A DNA stretch of 12,183 nucleotides, taken from the NCBI GenBank assembly GCA_002329645.1, contig DCTS01000077.1, positions 1 to 12,183 on the forward strand. The letters are read 5' to 3'. The stretch comes from Lachnoclostridium sp. UBA1434 (GTDB taxonomy: Bacteria; Bacillota; Clostridia; Lachnospirales; Lachnospiraceae). Of this stretch, positions 7,106-12,183 are shown piece by piece (the first letter of the stretch is position 1; every line of letters begins with the position of its first letter). The position numbers were made by a program, and so were the translations under genes. Below the pieces are notes generated by a model. It did no database searches. It saw only the letters and a list, made by a program, of their open reading frames with translations, and was not told where the DNA came from.

Positions 7106-7489
7106 TCAAGATAAATATGTCATAATCAGAACTTTCTGCTTCCATTAGCACCTCGATTTTCTCTAATTCACTTTCGAGAGTGAGATTATAAATGCATGTT
7201 TAAAACAAGTTTTTCTTCTTTACCGTTCTTGTATATGTATAACAACCTCTTTCTGTCAAATAACGGATTTACATCATGAATAATGCTGTGATGATTTGGG
7301 CATACAATCATTTAATTACTTGCATTATTGTTTAGGCTACTTACAAAGTATTCAATATGATGCGCCTCCACAATATGTGTTCCATATTCCTCTCCAATCA
7401 TTCGTCCGCATATCTGGCATCTATGTCAGGCCTTCCATAAGCAAAGACCAATCTACTTCTTTTTTATACACATAGTTTTCTATTGACAT
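7077..7489 (-). pseudogene. decayed HNH endonuclease, third gene of the helicase unit
   Basis: Three reading frames together give one HNH protein. From ATG 7489 (GGGGAG five bases upstream) the frame reads MSIENYVYKKEVDWSLLMEG and stops at TAG 7421-7423. A second frame then gives RCQICG, VEAHHIEYF, NNNASN, a TAA at 7312-7314, CPNHHSIIHD and LVLNMHL before TAA 7186-7188. A third frame continues from NLTLESELEKIEV to TAA 7077-7079. The HNH hallmarks are intact: zinc-binding CxxC and CPNHH, the catalytic-type HH, and the Asn before CPNHH. Two shifts and one nonsense codon make a working product very unlikely. The first segment looks like the start of a longer HNH protein and joins the zinc motif after only a few residues, so an internal deletion is also likely. 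It follows the NUDIX stop by 27 bases. Confidence 0.85.
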
Positions 7490-7516
7490 ATAAACTCCCC
7501 CCTAGAACTTCATTTG

Positions 7517-7906
7517 TTAATCAATAATCTCCTTCAATCTTACAATCAAATCTCTATCCGCCGGCAGCCAATCCACGCTGTCAAGCATATCCCTTGTCAG
7601 CCATTTTGAAGCTTCATGCTCCTTAAGAATCATATCTCCAGATATGAGCGTGCAGACAAAGCAATGCATCGTCAGGTGAAACTTTGGATAGTCATATTCG
7701 ACAGTACTTATCAACTCTCCAACCTCAATATCAATATTAAGCTCCTCTTTGATTTCACGCTTTAATGCCTGTTCCGGGGTCTCGCCTGCTTCAATCTTCC
7801 CTCCGGGGAACTCCCAAAAGCCTTTAAAATCTCCATATCCCCTCTGTGTTGCAAAAATTTTATCTTCGTGCTTCATGACTGCTGCTGCCACTTCAATTGT
7901 CTTCAT
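7517..7906 (-). CDS. MutT-type NUDIX hydrolase
   Basis: A 129-residue NUDIX pyrophosphohydrolase, normal MutT length. The Nudix box starts at G36 (GKIEAGE) and continues to REIKEEL (50-56), giving Gx5Ex7REUxEE; the usual Gly near its end is Asn57. The WEFPGGK motif (31-37) and PADRDLI near the end fit the MutT/8-oxo-dGTP or CTP pyrophosphohydrolase subgroup, which cleaves nucleoside triphosphates to monophosphate and pyrophosphate. The precise substrate cannot be read from sequence. It starts 15 bases after the helicase stop, with GAGGAA (7917-7912) five bases before ATG, so it is translated from the same message. This position suggests a role tied to the helicase/nuclease system rather than general nucleotide sanitation. 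Confidence 0.9.
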   Translation of the reverse strand: MKTIEVAAAVMKHEDKIFATQRGYGDFKGFWEFPGGKIEAGETPEQALKREIKEELNIDIEVGELISTVEYDYPKFHLTMHCFVCTLISGDMILKEHEASKWLTRDMLDSVDWLPADRDLIVRLKEIID

Positions 7907-7921
7907 AGTATTTCCTCGCTT

Positions 7922-10840
7922 TTATTTTGTAAAATAATCATAAATATCATTTCTTACGTCATGTTCCATTTCAAACTGAAAATTCATAATAGGAAGCTTC
8001 TTTCCATTGTCATCAATAATAGTAGTTTCAGTCCATTCTATTGGCTTAACCTTTCCCATATAATAAAAATCGGTTCCTTCTCCATCACTCTTTTTAATGA
8101 ACAAAAATATTTTAAGGCCATTATTATTAGAATTTATTATTTCCTGTGCTTCCGGACTGTTGATAGATACCCGGCTTCTGGTCATCCAGCTAAATATCTT
8201 ATTATTTATAAATTTATCTTCGTATTTGGTACTGCTAGAAATATCCTCCTTCTTTTCATATGTAACAAAAATCGGACATGTACCATTTTTTATTTTATAT
8301 CCATATATGGTTGAACTATCGTCTCTTTCCCAATTAAGTAAGCGGCATACATCTTTCCTTGAATACTTCTGATATAACACCAGATTGTTTTCGTCATGAT
8401 TCTTGTACAGATCCTCATATTTTCTAAGACCATACTTTAAAAGATTAGCTAATTCCATGCGAAAATCCAACTGGCTCAATTTCTCATAGAAGCTTAATGC
8501 CCGTCCTAACTGCCTATATCTGATCTCTTTTTGATCAAAAAATTCTATACATTCATATTTGCTTTTTTCAGCTTGCGTATTAATAAACTCTTTAGATAAT
8601 ACGTTTATAGATGAATTATAATCTTCTTCTTTAAACTTGCAACCAACCTTATCAAGTTCTGTCATTAGTGCTTTTTTATCAATTTTTTGTCCATTTATCA
8701 GCATATTTATCAATAATAATTCATGGGGTCTCTTTCCGTTTACCAAAAGGGAAGAAATAAATTCCAGGATTGCTTCTTCTTCATTATTGAATACTATATT
8801 GTAATCCTTATCAACCATTCTTACGAACCTATCATATGTCTTCGAATAGTTAATAAATAACATGGGATCAATCTCACTGAACTCATAAAAATCCAAAACA
8901 CTTGGTATTCTGTCTAGCATATTCTTTAGTTTGTCATATTTCTCTTTAAGTACCTTTTTTGTTATTGTCGCATTATCTATCGATTGAAAAATTCTCTTTT
9001 TAGAAATTTCATCAAAGTGAATGGTAGAACTTCCTGGAATTATTCTTGATCCCTCCATAATATGCCTGCGGATATTATCCTTGTTATAAGTTCTATCTCC
9101 GGACAATGCAATCGGAATCATGAAATTGTTCATATAGTTTCCAATAAAGTCCAGTACTACAACATATTCCTTGTTTTCTGCTTTTCTAAGACCGCGTCCT
9201 AGTTGTTGAATGAAAATAATCGGACTTTCTGTGGGTCTGAGCATTATTACTTGATTAATCTCAGGAATGTCTACGCCCTCGTTAAATATATCAACTGTAA
9301 TAATATAATCTAATCTATCCTCTCTACCATCATTTGTTAAGCGTTCAACACATTCTTCTCTATATTCTTGAGAATCACTGCCGCACAGGAATACCGTATT
9401 ATACCCACGTAGATTGAATTTCTCAGATAATTCTCTCCCCTCATTCATCCTGCTGCAAAATATCAATCCCTTAACCCTATCTCCGCTAAAGCCATAATAT
9501 TTGGCTTTCTCAATTATATAATCTACCCTTTCATTACAGACTAATCTTGAAAAGTTTTTTATCCCTGTTGTATCATCGAACACTTCACCGTCTATTTCCA
9601 AATCTGTAATACCAAAATAGTGAAACGGGCATAGCATGTTCTCTTCCAATGCCTGCTGAAGCCTTATTTCATATGCGATATTATGATCAAAAAGTTCATA
9701 TATATTAAAACCATCCATACGATCCGGACTTGCGGTCATCCCAAGCCAGAACTTTGGCTTAAAATACTCCATAATCTTTTGATAACTTTCAGCACCGGCT
9801 CTATGAACTTCATCAATAATTATAATGTCAAATTCATCTTCTTTAAATCTTTCTCTTACCTCAGGTTTAGCCATCATCTGCATAGTTGAAAACAAATACT
9901 CTGCTTCATATTCTCTTGATGTTCCTGATACAAGACCAAAATTTTTTGACTTTCCAAACACCCTCTTAAAGCTGTTAATTGCTTGTTTTGCGATTTGCTC
10001 CCTATGTACTATAAATAATGCTTTTCCAGGATTTTCATTCCTTAAGGCAAATGCCGAGGCATAGGTTTTGCCTGTCCCGGTAGCAGATATTAATAAAGCT
10101 CTTTCTTCTCCTGCTTCCCGCAATTTATGCAAATTAGCCACGAATTCAACCTGCATCTTGTTTGGCTTTAATCTGTATTGTTCAATAGAAGGTACTTCTT
10201 CTTGCTTTGCTAATTTCTTTTGTTTTTGTACCAGGTCATAATTAATCTTATAGAGCTCAATGAAATCCTGATATCCTCTTACCGCCCTTGAATTCCATAA
10301 AGCATTAAATTCCTGAACTATATCATTTGCAAACTCACCCTGCTGTGCGGAAACTATCATTGTGTTCCATTCTTTGTTACTTGTTAGCGCACCCAATGTT
10401 AAGTTAGAGCTCCCAACAATAATTTTGTAGATTTCTTTACTCTTAAAAATATATCCTTTAGTGTGAAAACCTTCACCACTTTCTCTTGTACAATACATCC
10501 TAAGCTCAACATTTTTAAGCTCCCCCAGCTTATCCAGTGCTTTTGGCTCGCTAAAACATAGATAGTCTGTAGTTAAAATCTTTCCCGGTATTTCTTTTTT
10601 CTCCAACTCCTTCAGTGTCTGAAGTAATGGTGTTAATCCGCTCATTGTAATAAATGCAACGCTTATAAAAAACTCGTCACACTTTAAAAGTTCATCCTCA
10701 ATTGAGGATATTACTTTCCTGCCCTCTTTATAATTGTTAGATACAAATTGAGGCTTATATGCCAGACTTGAAGTAATATCCTTATTGATAAAGGCTGTTT
10801 CAAATCCTCTTATCATTTGATCAATAATATTCTTCTCCAT
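7922..10840 (-). CDS. PLD-like nuclease / SF2 helicase / DUF3427 fusion protein
   Basis: A 972-residue multidomain enzyme. Numbered from ATG 10840: a phospholipase D-like nuclease domain (about 40-190) with HTK at 126-128 and GSSN at 143-146; then a superfamily II helicase with Walker A ATGTGKT (253-259), DEVH box (343-346), motif III TAS (369-371) and motif VI QQLGRGLRK (545-553); then a long DUF3427-type region whose last about 150 residues form a separate fold (FSWMTRSRV, FYYMGKVKP, NFQFEMEHDV). The single HxK lacks the following Asp (Lys at that place), so two copies may pair. The start at 10840 has GGTG four bases upstream and gives a family-like MEKNIIDQMIRGF; the in-frame ATG at 10867 has no ribosome site. 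It heads a unit with the NUDIX and decayed HNH genes. Proteins of this architecture are usually linked to restriction or phage defence; that role here is inferred. The gene is visibly more AT-rich than azlCD. Confidence 0.93.
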   Translation of the reverse strand: MEKNIIDQMIRGFETAFINKDITSSLAYKPQFVSNNYKEGRKVISSIEDELLKCDEFFISVAFITMSGLTPLLQTLKELEKKEIPGKILTTDYLCFSEPKALDKLGELKNVELRMYCTRESGEGFHTKGYIFKSKEIYKIIVGSSNLTLGALTSNKEWNTMIVSAQQGEFANDIVQEFNALWNSRAVRGYQDFIELYKINYDLVQKQKKLAKQEEVPSIEQYRLKPNKMQVEFVANLHKLREAGEERALLISATGTGKTYASAFALRNENPGKALFIVHREQIAKQAINSFKRVFGKSKNFGLVSGTSREYEAEYLFSTMQMMAKPEVRERFKEDEFDIIIIDEVHRAGAESYQKIMEYFKPKFWLGMTASPDRMDGFNIYELFDHNIAYEIRLQQALEENMLCPFHYFGITDLEIDGEVFDDTTGIKNFSRLVCNERVDYIIEKAKYYGFSGDRVKGLIFCSRMNEGRELSEKFNLRGYNTVFLCGSDSQEYREECVERLTNDGREDRLDYIITVDIFNEGVDIPEINQVIMLRPTESPIIFIQQLGRGLRKAENKEYVVVLDFIGNYMNNFMIPIALSGDRTYNKDNIRRHIMEGSRIIPGSSTIHFDEISKKRIFQSIDNATITKKVLKEKYDKLKNMLDRIPSVLDFYEFSEIDPMLFINYSKTYDRFVRMVDKDYNIVFNNEEEAILEFISSLLVNGKRPHELLLINMLINGQKIDKKALMTELDKVGCKFKEEDYNSSINVLSKEFINTQAEKSKYECIEFFDQKEIRYRQLGRALSFYEKLSQLDFRMELANLLKYGLRKYEDLYKNHDENNLVLYQKYSRKDVCRLLNWERDDSSTIYGYKIKNGTCPIFVTYEKKEDISSSTKYEDKFINNKIFSWMTRSRVSINSPEAQEIINSNNNGLKIFLFIKKSDGEGTDFYYMGKVKPIEWTETTIIDDNGKKLPIMNFQFEMEHDVRNDIYDYFTK

Positions 10841-10904
10841 ATTACACCACTTATAATAGAAATACATTATTCGCCATTTAATCGGATAATTCTTCCTAAA
10901 TAGT

Positions 10905-10933
10905 ATTTTATATCTTTATTAAAAAATAAACAA
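10905..10933 (-). promoter_or_regulatory. promoter of the helicase unit
   Basis: On the minus strand TTGTTT (10933-10928) and TAAAAT (10910-10905) are separated by 17 bases. Transcription would start near 10898, leaving a leader of about 58 bases before ATG 10840. No operator palindrome was found in the leader. Confidence 0.45.
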
Positions 10934-10968
10934 GCTTACTTTTTGCTCGTCTGTTTTTATAAGTATTC

Positions 10969-10996
10969 TTGCATATTTATTCAATTGAGTTATAAT
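10969..10996 (+). promoter_or_regulatory. promoter of azlCD
   Basis: TTGCAT (10969-10974) and TATAAT (10991-10996) have a 16-base spacer. A second TATAAT at 11028-11033 has no convincing -35 partner. The rest of the 230-base divergent gap (10841-11070) is AT-rich and shows no gene. Confidence 0.5.
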
Positions 10997-11070
10997 ATAA
11001 CTGTAAATATTATAGCACAATCCTCTGTATAATATCTGCCATAATTACTCATAGGAGAAAATGACCTGCC

Positions 11071-11817
11071 ATGAAAAAGCATCTGAATAAAAAAGATTTC
11101 AGCCACGGCTTAAAGCGTGGCCTTCCTATTGCCCTGGGCTATGTACCCGTATCATTTACCTTTGGCCTTATGGCCGTATCAGGCGGTATACCTGTCTGGA
11201 TGGCCGTTTTTATATCCCTTACAAATCTCACATCCGCCGGTCAGTTTGCAGGTACCAATCTTATATTTGACAATGCAGGCTTTCCTGAGATTGCTATTAC
11301 AACCTTTATAATTAACATCCGGTATATGCTGATGTCCCTTTCCCTGACGCAGCGTCTGGACAAGACCATGTCCTTTGGCAGGCGCACTATAATTTCTTAC
11401 GGCGTTACGGATGAGATCTTCTCAGTAGCTTCCATGGAGCCCGGAGTTCTAACCTATTCATTCCTGCTGGGGCTAATTATCGGACCTGTATTGGGCTGGA
11501 CAACAGGCACGCTGCTTGGCGCCCTGATATGCGCATCTCTTCCCGAAAGCCTTGGCGGCGCAATGGGGATTGCACTGTATGCCATGTTTATTGCAATTAT
11601 TCTGCCTCCGGCCAGGAAATCAAGGCCGGTTATGATAATAGTCCTTATCTCGGTGGCAATAGTCTGTATCTTAAGATACATTCCTATCTTTAGTGCGGTA
11701 TCCTCCGGCTTTCGTATTGTAATTGCCGCCATAGCCGCTGCCGGAATTGGCGCATGGCTGTTTCCTGCCGGGCAGGATCAGGAGAATGCTATCAGACAGG
11801 AGGGAGATAATATATGA
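11071..11817 (+). CDS. azlC: branched-chain amino acid exporter large subunit AzlC
   Basis: AzlC is the large subunit of the AzlCD transporter, known to export branched-chain amino acids and toxic analogues in Bacillus. The 248-residue protein is highly hydrophobic with several membrane helices. It shows the family's N-terminal pattern GLPIALGYVPVSFTFGLMA, the LTNLTSAGQFAGTNL segment, INIRYMLMSLSL, and YGVTDEIFSVA. It overlaps azlD by four bases (ATGA), so the two are translationally coupled. AGGAG at 11053-11057 lies 13 bases before ATG 11071, rather far. A nearer ATG at 11061 is out of frame and opens only a nine-codon ORF. The start is therefore probable, not certain. The base composition is clearly richer in G and C than the helicase region. 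Confidence 0.93.
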   Translation: MKKHLNKKDFSHGLKRGLPIALGYVPVSFTFGLMAVSGGIPVWMAVFISLTNLTSAGQFAGTNLIFDNAGFPEIAITTFIINIRYMLMSLSLTQRLDKTMSFGRRTIISYGVTDEIFSVASMEPGVLTYSFLLGLIIGPVLGWTTGTLLGALICASLPESLGGAMGIALYAMFIAIILPPARKSRPVMIIVLISVAIVCILRYIPIFSAVSSGFRIVIAAIAAAGIGAWLFPAGQDQENAIRQEGDNI

Positions 11818-12122
11818 GATTAGAGAAGGCCTTTCTTGCCGTGGTCATAATGGCGCTGGTAACATACATACCCAGAGCATTGCCGATTATAGTCTTCCGC
11901 AAGGAGATAAAATCTAATTATATAAAGTCCTTCCTCCGGTATGTGCCCTATGCGGTACTGGGTGCACTGACCTTCCCGGATATATTTTACTCAACCGGCA
12001 ATCTTATATCAGCAATATGCGGCACTCTGGTCGCCCTTTGGCTTTCATACAGGGAAAAAAGCCTGGTTGTGGTTGCCCTGGGGGCAATAATTACCGTATA
12101 TGTCACAGGGCTTTTCCTATAA
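11814..12122 (+). CDS. azlD: branched-chain amino acid exporter small subunit AzlD
   Basis: AzlD is the small partner of AzlC, an about 100-residue membrane protein. This one has 102 residues with helices near 7-28, 43-60 and 65-101. It shows the family motif TYIPRALPIIVF (17-28), followed by the conserved FLRYVPYAVLGALTFPDI segment (41-58). The start overlaps the azlC stop as ATGA, with AGGAGG at 11798-11803 ten bases upstream. The pair should form one exporter in the cytoplasmic membrane. The gene is complete; no terminator is visible in the 61 bases left before the window ends. Confidence 0.92.
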   Translation: MRLEKAFLAVVIMALVTYIPRALPIIVFRKEIKSNYIKSFLRYVPYAVLGALTFPDIFYSTGNLISAICGTLVALWLSYREKSLVVVALGAIITVYVTGLFL

Positions 12123-12183
12123 GCATGAATCCGGTTGTTTTATCATGAATATCGGCACATTCATTAATATTGGCAAATCATTG

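Noticed and set aside
7160..7190. TCACTTTCGAGAGTGA palindrome as a terminator or operator.
   Set aside because: It lies inside the recognisable HNH coding remnant, has no T-run, and is short enough to be chance.
7868..8372. Plus-strand open frames opposite the helicase and NUDIX genes.
   Set aside because: They lie wholly antisense to clear coding sequence, lack ribosome sites and look like low-complexity translations of AT-rich DNA.
1..12183. CRISPR array, tRNA, rRNA or riboswitch.
   Set aside because: No regularly spaced repeats, cloverleaf-like sequence or recognisable leader structure was found on either strand by eye.

Overview
The window looks like a chromosomal accessory region of a low-GC Gram-positive anaerobe of the Clostridia, most likely Lachnospiraceae-like. 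The basis is strong AGGAGG-type ribosome binding sites, AT-rich intergenic DNA, and family members I recognise from that group (LytR-CpsA-Psr protein, zinc-ribbon membrane protein, AzlCD). This placement is inference from sequence style, not a database match.

Layout. 1-1879: the right part of an IS21-family insertion sequence (istA cut by the window edge, intact istB, right terminal repeats). 1863-4052, minus strand: a two-gene unit of a SAM-dependent methyltransferase with an in-frame TAG at codon 30, then a secreted beta-propeller-like protein whose last codons and stop come from the IS end. 4318-5757, plus strand: a membrane-anchored LytR-CpsA-Psr (LCP) protein and a small protein with three CxxC pairs. 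5796-6109, minus: a LacI-family regulator reduced to its DNA-binding domain, still with a perfect palindromic operator at its own promoter. 6143-7105, minus: a zinc-ribbon, single-pass membrane protein with its own promoter and terminator. 7077-10933, minus: a three-gene unit of a large phospholipase D-like nuclease / SF2 helicase / DUF3427 protein, a MutT-type NUDIX hydrolase, and a decayed HNH endonuclease spread over three reading frames. 10969-12122, plus: azlC and azlD, a two-component branched-chain amino acid exporter, divergent from the helicase.

How the genes work together. The helicase, NUDIX and HNH genes are co-directional with gaps of 15 and 27 bases and are the best candidate for a defence-type system. 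The nuclease, helicase and nucleotide hydrolase appear intact and the HNH partner is broken. AzlC and AzlD overlap by four bases and form one transporter. The methyltransferase and secreted protein share a promoter but both are damaged. LCP proteins attach glycopolymers to the cell wall.

The left 7.5 kb is rich in decay: an IS insertion, a nonsense codon, a truncated regulator and a frameshifted nuclease. No tRNA, rRNA, CRISPR array or riboswitch could be supported.
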